A DNA stretch of 64,000 nt from Diogma glabrata (taxonomy: Eukaryota > Arthropoda > Insecta > Diptera > Cylindrotomidae): assembly GCA_963693315.1 (NCBI GenBank), contig OY856186.1, positions 378,040,656 through 378,104,655 on the forward strand. The letters run 5' to 3'. This document shows, one piece after another, positions 48,632 through 63,942 of this stretch. The notes beneath the pieces were generated by a model. The model saw only the letters and a list, made by a program, of their open reading frames with translations, was not told the origin of the DNA and did no database searches. Numbering within the stretch: position 1 is the stretch's first letter; every line of letters starts with the position of its first letter. The translations under genes were made by a program, and so were the position numbers.

Positions 48632-48985
48632 TTATTTGTTCGGGGAAACTCTAAAAGGTTCTAATTCTTCTGTTCCATCTATAGCAATTATAGTTCCAGA
48701 AACCTCGAAACCAGGGAGTTTAACTTCTATAACTTCTCCATCAGGTCCTTTTATCTCGGAAGGTTCTATGTTAACCTAATGGACAGCAAAAAACATATTA
48801 ATTACAATTTGTTTTTGTAAATCAATTAAAAAACTCACGTCAGCTTCCGCATCGGTTCCTGCTGCTAATGCGAAGACAATAGCCACGCATAATACCTATA
48901 TTTTAAAAAAAACACTGAAATTAATTTTATCTAAAATTTGACAAACATTATTTCACAATCAATATCTTACGATTAAAAATTTCAT
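48632..48985 (-). CDS. Small secreted peptide gene, copy 2 (three exons, 71 aa)
   Basis: Exon 1 48971-48985 (MKFLI), exon 2 48839-48895, exon 3 48632-48775 with TAA stop. Introns of 75 and 63 bp with GTAAGA/GTGAGT donors and TATAG/CATTAG acceptors, both phase 0. The signal peptide MKFLIVLCVAIVFALAAG is nearly the same as in copy 1; cleavage is likely near residue 18-22 (GTDAEAD follows). The mature part is acidic, has no cysteine, and contains KGPDGEVIEVKLPGFEV, then GTIIAIDGTEELEPF. Alternating charged/hydrophobic residues suggest short beta strands. The promoter is at 49023-49060. Copy 2 lacks the 18-bp duplication of copy 1. Family unknown to me; the immune-effector or secretory-gland peptide reading is an inference from size, signal peptide and divergence. 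Confidence 0.82.
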
Positions 48986-49022
48986 TTTTGGATATATGTT
49001 TAGAATTTGAGGATAATTTGCA

Positions 49023-49060
49023 AACTGATAATTTTTCAAACGTAACTTACCTATTTAAAG
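49023..49060 (-). promoter_or_regulatory. Core promoter of secreted-peptide gene copy 2 (TATA + initiator)
   Basis: CTTTAAATAG at 49051-49060 and initiator TCAGTT at 49023-49028, its A at 49026, about 31-33 bp apart on the minus strand. The predicted 5' UTR is about 40 nt. Identical layout to 16934-16970. Confidence 0.7.
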
Positions 49061-49139
49061 ATTGTCAAATCATTAACAGTGTATGTAAATTTGTCGTTGC
49101 ATTAATTAACATATATTAATGTCATGGTCAGTCGGTTAG

Positions 49140-49744
49140 TTAAAAAAAACAAAACTACTTTGTTAACAAAACTACCAATAAACGTGATTTCAAGTCAAAA
49201 GATAGGGGAATTATACCAATAATTTACCTTAACCGAATTTCGTGATTGTATACTTGTTTAAAAGGTCCTGAGATTACTGTTTCCAATTATCCGTGATTTT
49301 AACTAGCCGGATATCGAATAGCATGTAAAGTTATTATCCGAATATCCGGATAATAAGCCGGATTGTTCTTTAAATAAAAACAATAGTTTTAAAATATAAA
49401 AATTAGATTGCAATCCACATTTATTTACATCTGAAAAATAATATTTCGTTGGCTTAGAGTGTAAACCTATTAGGTAAACATATTAGGTAAACTATCAGGA
49501 GAGACAAAAAACATTCTTAAAAAAATTTGAATATATTTTATAAAAAGACTTTTACATTTCTGAACATTTATTTGTATTCTTTACAATATAAAATAAAATA
49601 AAGGTTATTTAATTCAGTATTTATTTATTTATAACCACATTTGTGATTTAACAGGTTTTTGTAATCAAACATAATTTATAATATGGAACTTAGCAGGTTT
49701 TTCGTAAACAAAAACATTTTTTCCTTGACTAGTGCAAAATTATA
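49140..49744. other. Upstream region of peptide gene copy 2, no gene seen
   Basis: Homology with the palindrome arm stops near 49140. The remainder is AT-rich. It contains GGGGAATTATACC (49205-49217, see findings) and a run of CCGGATA words at 49310-49365. Confidence 0.45.
49206..49214 (+). promoter_or_regulatory. Possible NF-kappaB-like site upstream of peptide gene copy 2
   Basis: GGGAATTAT fits the degenerate GGGAHNYMY pattern given for fly Relish-type sites and lies about 150 bp upstream of the TATA. No matching site was found at copy 1. A nine-base degenerate word is expected often by chance. Confidence 0.2.
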
Positions 49745-50545
49745 AATTACTTCGGTCTGAAAGACCTAAGTATTACATTCATGAGCTCAAAGTGAAATTC
49801 TTACCCCTACTTTTTTGGCATTTCTCGACGTTTTAGGACTTACTGATTCTAAAAAAGGAAAACAAAAATGTATGTCTGTCTGTCGGCCGACCGGCCGTCC
49901 GTCATTACCTACGCTGCAGGGAAAACCGCTGGAGGGATTTCAAAAATATTTTTTTCTAAAAATAGGTATACTCAAGGGACAGGTCTGAAAGGACGTTCTG
50001 CTCGATAACTGTACAGAAAGTGTGTCAAAAAATCATTATGTGTGTAAAAAATAGCAAATTTTCATATTTTTGGCTTAAATCACGTTCATTTTAAGGGATT
50101 ACGAGTAGGAACATTAAATTTGGAGAAATCTGGATGGTAGGGATTGGTATGTGAGATCAAAAACTAGATTATTGCATTGTAAGTTTGTCAAAAAAATGTT
50201 GTCAAGTGTGTCAAAAGAAAGATTTTTATTTAGTTTTTTACCCAATTTCTTGGAAAAAAATAAAATTAATAGTTTGTATGACATGATATTTTATTATTAT
50301 TATAGAGAATTATGGCATTATAAGTTTGTCAAAATATAATGTCAAGTGTGTCAAAAAATGATTTCATTTATTTTTTTAGCCAATTTTTTGGGAAATGTAG
50401 CTGTTTTTATGACGGAAATGTAATTGAAAACGAAATTGGACATGGAAATTTTGGAATTTGTTATAGTTTTTGAAATATTTGTGGAATTTTGAAAAAGTAT
50501 GATTTTATTTAATTTAACAATATTTTTGGAACTTTGAGTATGATT
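49745..50545. repeat. HINE block, inverted: core, satellite B, satellite A
   Basis: 49745-50160 is an inverted core (CTTCGGTCTGAAAGACCTAA hairpin end, GTCTGTCTGTCGGCCGACC tract at 49875-49903). 50160-50380 is satellite B (two units) and 50390-50545 satellite A. The order is the exact mirror of blocks 1 and 2. Confidence 0.75.
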
Positions 50546-52045
50546 TTCCGGCAACGTATTGATGTTTCGTGTTAGTTTTGTAATTAATTTTTAAACAGAT
50601 AAGACCCAGCTAGCACAGATTTCGATTTGTAACATAAATATGTTACAATTCGGTTGCAATTCAGTTTTTTGAAACAAATTTAGTCACATATGGGTTATAG
50701 TACAGTTTCGACTTAGCGATTGGCAACAAATCATTCGGCTCAGTTACAATACTGTTTTTATTTTGTTACGGAAAAATACACTTGTTGTTAAAATGTTTCA
50801 TAAAAGTTGCAAAGACAGAAGTTATGTTTAAGTTCAATTAACGTTAATAAAACTTATATTTTTGTAACGCATTTAAAAACTGTTATATTATTGTAGTTGT
50901 CACAAATCCAGTAACGAGCTAGCAACATTGATGTGACTACACATATTTTCCTCAAATTACTGTTACAAGGACGTTGCAGCGAATTTTTTATTTAGTTTCA
51001 ATGACAGAAAAAACAAGCATGCTACAATGAAGTTGTTATACAGTTGCAATGACAGAAGAAGAAAACGAATCGAGTACTTTAATTTTAGATAGCCCATTAG
51101 TAACAGGGACGCTGCAATGAGGTTTTTATTTAGTTTCAAGAACTTTGGAAGCAATCTGTCTTGAAGCTGTATGTTCGCCATATTTTTCGTTGTTCTATGT
51201 ATTTCCTACGCCATGCGGTTTTATTTGAGAAGATTCGAATGTGATTTTGACTATAGTATTATTTATTTCCTCTAACAATTTACGGTGCAATATGACACTA
51301 GGAGCGTTTGAAAAAGGTATTTAGATATATATTTGTGGATTTTATGGTTATAATAAAAATTCACAAATTTTCCAGTTTTCCAATTATTTTCCGAATTTTC
51401 AACTTTTGGGTGGCGCGTAAATTTTCCAGAGGTAAAACAACCACACTCGTTGACCAAATGGCATCCGTTATAAAATTTTGGTCTAAAAATCATGAAGTTT
51501 TTCATTTTCAAAGTACTTATTGAGTTATGTCTGACTTTTTTAACTTATAAAACTTATAAATTATTTCAATAAAAATCATGTAAAGGAATACTTGTTAAAA
51601 ACATTTTTAAAACATTACAATATACAACTGAAATAAACCAAAACATTCGTTGTTTCATCTTGTTGCGTGCAACTTTAGTTTGTTACAACAGCACATTTTA
51701 AACATAGCTATAACACATTTGTCGCCCAATTGCGACCAAAGATGTATCAAAATATACCGTAAATTCTGCTTTTTCTGTCGCAATGGAGCTACAGTTGCGT
51801 TACATATCTAATCTTGTGACTCTTTTATTTGTTACATTAGCTCTATTGCTACAAATTTGTGCTAGCTGGGAAAATACTTGTACTTTAACAAAGAGTTATG
51901 TTTGATATACATCGCTGCCCAAAACTAAAAACCATATCCTCATAAAAGTTTTTTGCAGAAAACTATACCAAAATCCTTAACCCAGACCTAAGTCTTGATA
52001 TCTCAGAGCTGTGAGATTTCAGCCCCTCCATATTTTTAGTAATAA
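50545..52045. repeat. Third, older copy of the outer palindrome arm, in pieces
   Basis: 50545-50604 (GGCAACGTATTGATGTTTCG, AACAGATAAG) and 51871-52045 (ACAAAGAGTTATGTTTGATA, AACCCAGACCTAAGTCTTGA) match the left arm at about 7980-8039 and 8045-8205. Together with 48956-49140 they follow the arm order and orientation. The pieces are separated by the CCCAGCTAGCACA element at 50605-51870. Confidence 0.8.
50605..51870. mobile_element. Transposon with CCCAGCTAGCACA ends, copy A (1,266 bp)
   Basis: Starts CCCAGCTAGCACAGATTT and ends with the inverse (AAATTTGTGCTAGCTGGG). The arm sequence outside it joins cleanly when it is removed. Copy B is in the opposite orientation. Both are full of short TGTAAC/GTTACA words. 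A minus-strand frame at 51272-51511 (MKMKNFMIFRPKFYNGCH) has a counterpart in copy B but resembles no known transposase. Confidence 0.8.
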
Positions 52046-53292
52046 CCCAGCTAGCACAAATTTGTAGCAATAGAGCTAATGTAACAAATGAAATAGTCGC
52101 AAGATTAGATATGTAACACAACTGTAGCTCTATTGCGACAGAAAAAGCAGAATTTACGGTATTTTTTGTAACAAATTTGGTCGCAATAAGGCGACAAATG
52201 GGTTATAGCTATGTTTAAAATGTGTTGATGTATCAAACTGATGCACGCAACAAGATGTAACAACGAATTTTTTTTTGTTTCAGTTGCATATTGTAATGTT
52301 TTAAAAATGTTTTTAATAAGTTTTCCTTTACATGATTTTTATTGAAATAATTTATAAGTTTTAACAATCAGACACTACTCAATATGTACTTTGAAATCGA
52401 AAAATTTCATGATTTTTAGATCAAAATTTTATAACGGATGCCATTTTGCCGATGAGTGTGGGTGTTTTACCTCTGGAAAATTAACGCGCACCCCAAAAAA
52501 TGAAAATTTGGAAAAAAGTAGAAAAGTAGAAAATTTTCGAATTTTCATTATCACCATAAAATTCACATCTATATATCTAAATACAGTTTTCAATGCTTCT
52601 AGTGTCATATTGCACCATAAATTGTTATAGGAAGTAAATAATACTATAGTCAAAATCACATTGGAATTTTCTCAAATAAAACCGCATGGTGTAGGAAATA
52701 CATAAAACAACGAAAAATATGGCGAACATAGAACATCAAGACAGATTTCTTCCATAGTTTTTGAAACTGAATAAAAAGCTCATTGCAGCGTTCTTGTATC
52801 TAATTGGCTGTCTAAAATTATTGCGCTCGACTAATTGCAGCGTCCTTGTAATTAACTAAATTTCTTCAACTACAATGCTCGAATCTTGTTTTTTCTGTCA
52901 TTGCAACTAAATAAAAACCTCACTGCAGCGTCCTTGTAACAGTAACTTGATGAAAATTTGTTAGTCACATCAATATTGCTAGCTCGTTACTGCTCGGCAA
53001 CTACAATAAAATAACATTTTTAAGACGTGCTACAAAACGACATGTTTTATTGACGTTAATTGAACTTAAACATAACTTTTTTTTGTGTAACTTTCATGGA
53101 ACATTTTAACAACAAATGTATTTTTCTGTAACAAAATTAAAACAGTATTGTGACTGAGCCGAATGATTTGTTGCCAATCGCTAAGTCAAAACTGTTATAT
53201 AACCCATATGTGACTAAATTTGTTTTAAAAAACTGAATTACAACCGAATTGTAACATATTTATGTTACAAATCGAAATCTGTGCTAGCTGGG
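52046..53292. mobile_element. Transposon with CCCAGCTAGCACA ends, copy B (1,247 bp), inverted
   Basis: Starts CCCAGCTAGCACAAATTT and ends AAATCTGTGCTAGCTGGG, the mirror of copy A. It contains the related frame at 52391-52630 (SKNFMIFRSKFYNGCHFADECGCF in two overlapping stretches). The two copies flank a 175-bp arm fragment, so pairing between them could form a large hairpin. Confidence 0.8.
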
Positions 53293-53699
53293 AAGTTTTC
53301 TCCTTACTACTTGACAATTGTATTTCGAGAAAGGTATTTTGATTAAATTTATTTTTTTGTGGCTTTTAAAAGTTTTTGTATTTTTTTTAGTTTTAATTTT
53401 CTGTTAATTTATAGGATTCTGTTTTTTATAAACAGTAAAATGTGTTTTTCCTTTATGTAAATGAATACGATTTTAAAGAAATTAATCAATCATTTTCAAT
53501 TAATATATACATATAAACGTATATATTTTTATATTATAAGAATTTTATCAATCAGGTAATACCAAAAAAAATAAATACTGAATAAGTTTTTCGTTCTTTT
53601 TTAGGGTTCCATTTTTATCACATTTCCGTGTTTTTCCATTATTTCGATTATCTCGTGAACCATTAACCCGATGAACTTAAAATTTGAGGTGCTTATAAA
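53293..53699. other. Unassigned AT-rich sequence
   Basis: No gene recognised. The start (GAGAAAGGTATTTTGATTAAA) may be a diverged arm piece (compare 9185-9200). Confidence 0.35.
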
Positions 53700-55990
53700 A
53701 CTAACCTATCCACACAAGATGGTGGGTTAAAAAATAATAAAGCTGTGTTCGTTTGTTTTAAAGAGGTACGATGCAAAGCCTTTGAAAACATACATTTGTT
53801 TAGCGAGACGAATAGGGTATCATATGAAAGGGCTTTATTTCAGCATTATTTAAAAATATATTTTGGAATTTTACACCTCACCATTTTTTGTATAATTTGG
53901 AAAAATGACAATTTCTGGATGTTTTATTGCCCCGATTAACTCCGACCCTACTTCATCGAAAATCTTGAAATATATTTGGAATGATAGAAAATTGAGTAGG
54001 TTGTTAATGAAAAATATAGAAAAGTGGCAGATACTCATAACTATATTTATTAAAGGGGTAGGAATGTCAAAGGGTAAAAACATCATTTAAGACCAGGTCA
54101 TGTGGGGTGTCATTTGAAAGAGCACTTGATTTTAGAAATATTGCCATTTTTTTTAGAATTTTGCAATGCAAAGTTTTTGAATTATTATCAATAAAGTGAC
54201 ACAAAAAGTTGGTTCCCCCCTTGCATTTCGAGCCTAATTAACAGAAAAATTTGAAAAAATTCACAGAGACAGGAAGTCTGATAAACTCTGAACGAAAAAT
54301 ATAGCGAACTCTCAAATAATTATATTTTTGTGCTTTTAAGGGATTGGGGTGGGGAAGGGTGAAAAAAACTTTTTTGAACGAGGCGAGTGGGGTATCATTT
54401 GAAAGACCACCAAGTTTCAGAAACTTTACAATTTTTTTTAGAATTTTGCGGTACACAGTTTTTGAGTTATTCTAAAAATGTGCAAATTCCAGACCGTCCC
54501 CCCTCCCCCCCCCCCCTTACGTTTCGACACTGATAGACAGCAAAATTGAAAAAATTCATAGAGACTTCATAGAAGTTTGCTATATTTTGAACGAAAATTT
54601 TAGTAAACTCTCAAATAATTATATTCCGGTGTGCTTAGGGGATGGGTGTAATGAGGGTAAAAAAAACTTTTTTTGACCCAAGTGAATGGGATGTCATTTG
54701 AAAGAACACTCAATTTCCAAAACATTGCAATTGTTTTTAGAATTTTCCGGTACTCAGTTTTTGAGTTATTCTAAAAAATGTGCAAATTCAAGACCGTTCT
54801 AACCCCCACCCCCGCCTCTACGTTGCGACACTGATTGACAGAAAAAATTGAAAAAATTCATAGAGACAGGAAGTTTGCTATATTTTGAACGAAAATTATA
54901 GCGAACTCTCAAATAATTATATTTCTGTGTGTTTAGGGGATGGGTGTAAGGAGGGTAAAAAAAAACTTTTTTTGACCCAAGCAAGTGGGGTATCATTTGA
55001 AAGAGCACCAAATTTCCAAAACATTAGAATTTTTTTAGAATTTTCCGGTACGCAGTTTTTGATTTATTCTAAAAAATGTGCAAATTCCAGACCATTCCCC
55101 CCCCCCTACGTTTCGACACTGATAGACAGAAAAAATTGAAAAAATTCATGGACACAGGAAGTTTGCTATATTTTTAACGAAAATTATAGCAAACTCTCAA
55201 ATAATTATATTTCTGTGTGTGTAGGGGATGGGTGTAAGGAGGGTAAAACAAAACTTTTTTTGACCGAAGCCAGTGGGGTATCATTTGAAAGAGCTCCGAA
55301 TTTCAGAAACTTGGCAATTTATTTTAAGAATTTTCCGGTACACAGTTTTTGATTTATTCTAAAAAATGTGCAAATTACAGACCGTTCCCCCTCCCCCCCC
55401 CCCCTACGTTTCGACACTGATAGACAGAACAAATTGAAAAAACTCATAGAGACAGGAAGTTTGTTATATTTTGAACGAAAATTATAACAAACTCACAAAT
55501 AATTATATTTCTGTGTGTTTAGGGGATGGGTGTAAGGAGGGTAAAAAAAAACTGCTTTTGACCCAAGCGAATGGGGTGTCATTTGAAAGAACACCAAATT
55601 TCAGAAACATTGCAATTTTTTTTAGAATTTTCCGGTACACAGTTTTTGCGTTATTCTAAAATATGTGCAAATTCCAGACCGTTGCCCCCCTCTACCCTAC
55701 GTCTCGACACTGACAGACAGAAAAAATTTAAACATTCATAGAGACCGGAAGTTTGCTATATTTTGAACGAAAATTATAGCGAACTCTCAAATAATTATAT
55801 TTCTGTGTGTTTAGGGGATGGGTGTAAGGAGGGTAAAAAAAACTTTTTTGGAACCATACGAGTGGGGTGTCATTTGAAAGAACACTTAATTTAAGAAACA
55901 TAGCAACATTTTTTAGAATTCTGCGATGCACAGTTTTTTAGTTATTCATAAAAAAAAGTGCGATTTTAAGTGTATGTATACCACCCCATA
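53700..55990. repeat. Satellite array, period about 295 bp, about eight units
   Basis: The anchor GTCATTTGAAAG (or a close variant) recurs at about 53820, 54108, 54392, 54692, 54990, 55279, 55578 and 55868, and TTTCGACACTGAT at about 54518, 54822, 55108, 55407 and 55700. Each unit has ACTCTCAAATAATTATAT, GGGGATGGGTGTAAGGAGGG and a C-run of 7-14 bases before ACGTTTCGA. The outer units are the most diverged and the inner ones the most alike. Frames of 60-84 codons inside are by-products. Confidence 0.9.
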
Positions 55991-56281
55991 TTTCGACGCT
56001 GATTTATAGAACAAATATTCCCAATTTAGACCATTAAAATACTGGTTAAATCTTTCTTTAGCTAACATAAACAGCTATGGATAAGGTTTAACCGCAAGTA
56101 ACATTTTTGATCAATGTAGATGTGACGTTTACGATTAAACATTTATTCTGTTTTGCGTCCATAGTCTGGCGATATAAAGACTTTACAACATAACTTTATG
56201 TCATTTATTTTTGATAATGTGTTCTTATGCATTCACGGAACCCTTGGCGAGCGAATTTTATTCGCACTTGCCCGACTTTTT
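55991..56281. other. Unassigned sequence
   Basis: No gene or repeat recognised. Confidence 0.4.
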
Positions 56282-58363
<2,082 letters not shown>

Positions 58364-59042
58364 GTCTAATTCATATTAAATTCAAGTTGGATCACATGAG
58401 TGGTTAGGAATCTCAAATTTATCATATGTATTCTGTTTGTTATCGAAAAAAAAAATATACGTATTTTTTTTTTCCTTGAAAAACAACATAAGTGTAAAAA
58501 AAATCAAATTTTGCAAAAAAAAACATCTTTCGACTGGCCCCAAATAACTTGGGAATGGATAGCTTTAATTCTAAATAATTAAACGAAACTAATTTTTTTA
58601 AACGAAAGATAAAAGACTAGTTCGTTTTTAATGATTTGTATCTCACTCAAATATTAGTTATAGAAATTAGCTACAGAAAAATCGACTTTTTTTAGTGGAA
58701 AATTTAATTAATTTTGTCCACTTTTGCGGATGATATTTCCATAGCTAATATTTAAGTGAGATACAAATCATTAAAAAAGAATAATTTTTTTTCTTTTAGC
58801 TTTCGTTTTAAAAAAAAGATTTAGAATTAGGGCTATCCATTCCCAAGTTATTTGGGGCCAGTCGAAAGATGTTTTTTTTTGACAAAATTTGATTTTTTTT
58901 ACACTTATGCTGTTTTTCAAGGAAAAAAAAAATACGTTTATTTTTCTTTTCGATGACAAACAGAATACATATGATAAATTTGAGATTCCAAAGCGCTCGT
59001 GTGAAAATTTCCCGTTTTACTTGAATTTAGTATGAATTAGAC
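58364..59042. mobile_element. Foldback element with GTCTAATTC ends, copy 1
   Basis: GTCTAATTCATATTAAATTC at the left and its inverse GAATTTAGTATGAATTAGAC at the right, with arms of about 300 bp that mirror each other (ATCATATGTATTCTGTTTG, GGCCCCAAATAACTTGGGAA). No transposase. Frames of 60-67 codons are by-products. Confidence 0.8.
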
Positions 59043-59043
59043 G

Positions 59044-59663
59044 GTCTAATTCATATTAAATTCAAGTTGGATCACATGAGTGGTTTGGAATCTCAAATTT
59101 ATCATATGTATTCTCTTTGTCACCGAAAAAAAAATATACGTATTTTTTTTCGTTGAAAAACAGCATAAGTGTAAAAATAATCAAATTTTGTCAAAAAAAA
59201 CACCTTTCGACTGGCCCCAAATAACTTGAGAATGGTTAGCCGTAATTCTAAATCTTTTTTTTTAAACAAAAGCTAAAAGAAAAAATATTAGTTATAGAAA
59301 TATCATCCGCAAAAGTGGACAAATTTAAATTTTCCACTAAAAAATAATCGATTTTTCTATAACTAATTTCTATAACTAATATTTGAGTGAGATACAAATC
59401 ATTAAAAACGAATTATTTTAGCTTTCGTTTAAAAAAAAATATTTAGAATTTAAGCCAACCATTTCCAAGTTATTTGGGGCCAGTCGAAAGATTTTTTTTT
59501 TTTGAAAAATTTGATTTTTTTTACACTTACGTTGTTTTTCAAGGAAAAAAAAAATACGTATATTTTTTTTTCGATGACAAACAGAATACATATGATAAAT
59601 TTGAGATTCCAAAGCACTCATGTGAAAATTTCCCGTTTTACTTGAATTTAATATGAATTAGAC
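59044..59663. mobile_element. Foldback element with GTCTAATTC ends, copy 2
   Basis: Second copy, one base after the first and in series. The centre (TATCATCCGCAAAAGTGGAC) is inverted relative to copy 1 (GTCCACTTTTGCGGATGATA), so the loop flipped between copies. Confidence 0.8.
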
Positions 59664-61457
<1,794 letters not shown>

Positions 61458-61528
<71 letters not shown>

Positions 61529-62880
61529 ATATACGAAATGAGATATAACGAAAACGACCAGCCCTCTCACGGTCGCATTTGTTGAGGTAGATCAAAAAAA
61601 ATTTCTGTATTTGTGTGTTCTAATAAAATATTGGACAAGTTCGTGAATCAGTAAAATCCGACACGTGGTTAAGGAACTAGAGGCTTTTTTATGAAAAAAG
61701 TTGATTTCTTAAAACCGTTATAACGGCCGTTTGAATACTAATATTTCAAAAAAATTAACAGATTTAGAATCTTTGGAATCTTTTTTATTAATTTGTTTTA
61801 AAAATAGACCTCTGCAAATAGAGGTTCCTGAGTGAGCGGCTCCAACAAAAAAATTTGCAAAAAAAAATTTTTTTTTTAAACAACCGGTACTCTCACGGTC
61901 GCATTTGTAAAGCCAGATCAAAAAACCTTTTTAAAATGTGCGTTTTTCAATATCTTGGACAAGTTCATAAATCAGCCCGATACAATACATGGTTAAGAAA
62001 CTAGAGGCTTTATACTAGAAAAAAATGCTGTTTTTAGATCCGTTATAACGGCCGTTTGGGTTCTAATATTTTTAAAAACTTCATAAATTTAGAATTTTTA
62101 AAACCTTTTTAATCAGTTTCTTTAAAAAAAAAGACCTCCGCAGTTGGAGGTTTCTGAGTGAGTGGCTCCAACAAAAAAGCTTGTAAAACACAAAATGCGT
62201 TTGAATCAACCGGCGCTCTCACGGTTGCATTTTGGGAGCCAGATCAAAAAACCTTTCTTAAAAATGTGTGTTTTATTAATATCTTGGACAAGTTCCTAAA
62301 TCAGAAAAATCTGACGCATGGTTAAGGAACTAGAGGCTTTATACTAGAAAAAAAAAGTGATTTTTTTAATCCGTTATAACGGCCGTTTGGATACTAATAT
62401 TTTTAAAATCTTCATAAATTTAGAATCTGTAGTAACATTTTAATTCGTTTCTTATAAATATAAACCTCTGCAGTTAGAGGTTTTTGACTTGTTGGCTTCA
62501 ACAAAAAAGTTTGCAACAATCCCCAACTACAATTTCCAAAAACCTTATAACAGTCAATGTCAACCTTATAACAGTCAAAACAATAAAAGTTTTGAATAGA
62601 AGAAATTAATTTTTTTTTCTTAGAAATAAACTATTTTGATATTTTGCAGTAATTGCACGACATATGATATAGAGTAGGTTTGTGACATAAATTGTCACAC
62701 ACATGTTCTGAGGTAGATTTGATATTTGTTTGTTGCAAAATTGGATAGATATAATTTTGCTTATAGGTAGCTAGTTTTCTTTTTAAAATTTGTTCGATAT
62801 CTGTTTGAAATTAGTTTGTTTTGTTTAAACTAATCTGATACATCAGATTCTACTGGCACACAAAACGGGATCTCGATCTC
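61458..62880 (+). mobile_element. HINE body, second unit of the tandem duplication
   Basis: Repeats 60035-61457 almost base for base (few differences, e.g. GTTCATAAATC against GTTCCTAAATC). It begins with 74 bp of (TA)n. Confidence 0.9.
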
Positions 62881-62920
62881 GAAATCTACCTATTTCTAGC
62901 GGATATACGTGCTGCTTGGA
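62881..62920 (+). mobile_element. HINE 3' end
   Basis: GAAATCTACCTATTTCTAGCGG, then ATATACGTG and CTGCTTGGACTTTTTT, matches 32668-32710. The inverted copy of the left-end motif precedes a hairpin (one G-T pair here). Confidence 0.75.
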
Positions 62921-63804
62921 CTTTTTTAAAATTAAATATTATTTTTGTTAAATAATAAACAGTGATCAAAAATTATTTTCATGGTGTTTTAATTTCAAAT
63001 AGATTTATACTACAGTCCATTAGATTTTCTACGTACATAACTTTGGTACTTCGAGTCGGATAATTGAAATAAATATTGAAATTAATATAACGCCATTTTG
63101 TGTTCCATCATAATCGACGAAATTAGATTTTTTTTGGTAAAGAAAACGACACGAAGTTTATCGATTCTTAATAAAACGACGATAATAATAAAAAGAAGGA
63201 TATAATATATAACAAATCTATGTACAACGATCGAGAAGAAAAGAAACAAAGAAACAAAATATATAGTACGTGTTTATGTGGTTTTTGGTTTATATGGTGA
63301 TGAATGTTCTTTGTGTTGGGGAACTTTTCTACAACGACGTTTGAAATATATAAAAAAAAATGAGATTATAAGTCAGCTGATTCATCAATCAATCTACATA
63401 GAAGCGTGAAAAAAGAATTTCATGTTACCGGAATTTGTATTGGGATTTGCTTGAAAAATATTTATGTAAATATTGGACTAGGTTTTTATTAAACCATTGA
63501 TGTAGTAGCTAAGTAAAAGGTATTTGTTCATTACAAAATGGTATTGTGAAGCAATAAACTTTTTTGGTGAGATTAAATATTTTTGTGTCAAAATAGAAAT
63601 AATTATAAACTTTTAAATTAATGTGAAATGTCATAAATTTAACTAAGAAAAAGACATTACATAGTAATATTCTGCATGTATTATATTTTATAAGTGTTAT
63701 TCGAATAATGAGTTATTGTTTTAGTTAATTTGAATTAATTATTATATTTTTTAAAATTCTAATTCTATTTTCTGTTAGTGTGTGTTGATATATTAAAAAA
63801 AAAC
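62921..63804. other. Unassigned; possibly LTR and leader of the element that follows
   Basis: AT-rich, no gene. As it precedes a gag-like start at 63805, part could be an LTR, but I found neither repeat partner nor primer-binding site. Confidence 0.3.
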
Positions 63805-63942
63805 ATGGATGAACAATTTTTTAAACGTTCATTGAATAGTTTAAAGGGTTCACTTACTCGTACTAAAAATAAATTAGCCATTCGTAAGGGTGATAGTTCA
63901 TTGTCAGAGTTAGATGTGCTGTTGCGTTGCGTCCGGGAGTAG
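63805..63942 (+). pseudogene. gag-like N-terminal frame, probably BEL/Pao
   Basis: ATG 63805 in the context AAACATGG opens 45 codons to TAG (63940). FFKRSLNSLKGSLTRTKNKL resembles the start of Pao-type gag (a KG-LT-R motif in a coiled helix). A shift in reading frame near 63930 would continue past the TAG. The window ends 58 bases later, so the family is not secure. Confidence 0.35.

Noticed and set aside
53700..55990. Frames of 60-84 codons repeated in the 295-bp satellite
   Set aside because: They recur with the satellite period, change frame between units and cross C-runs.
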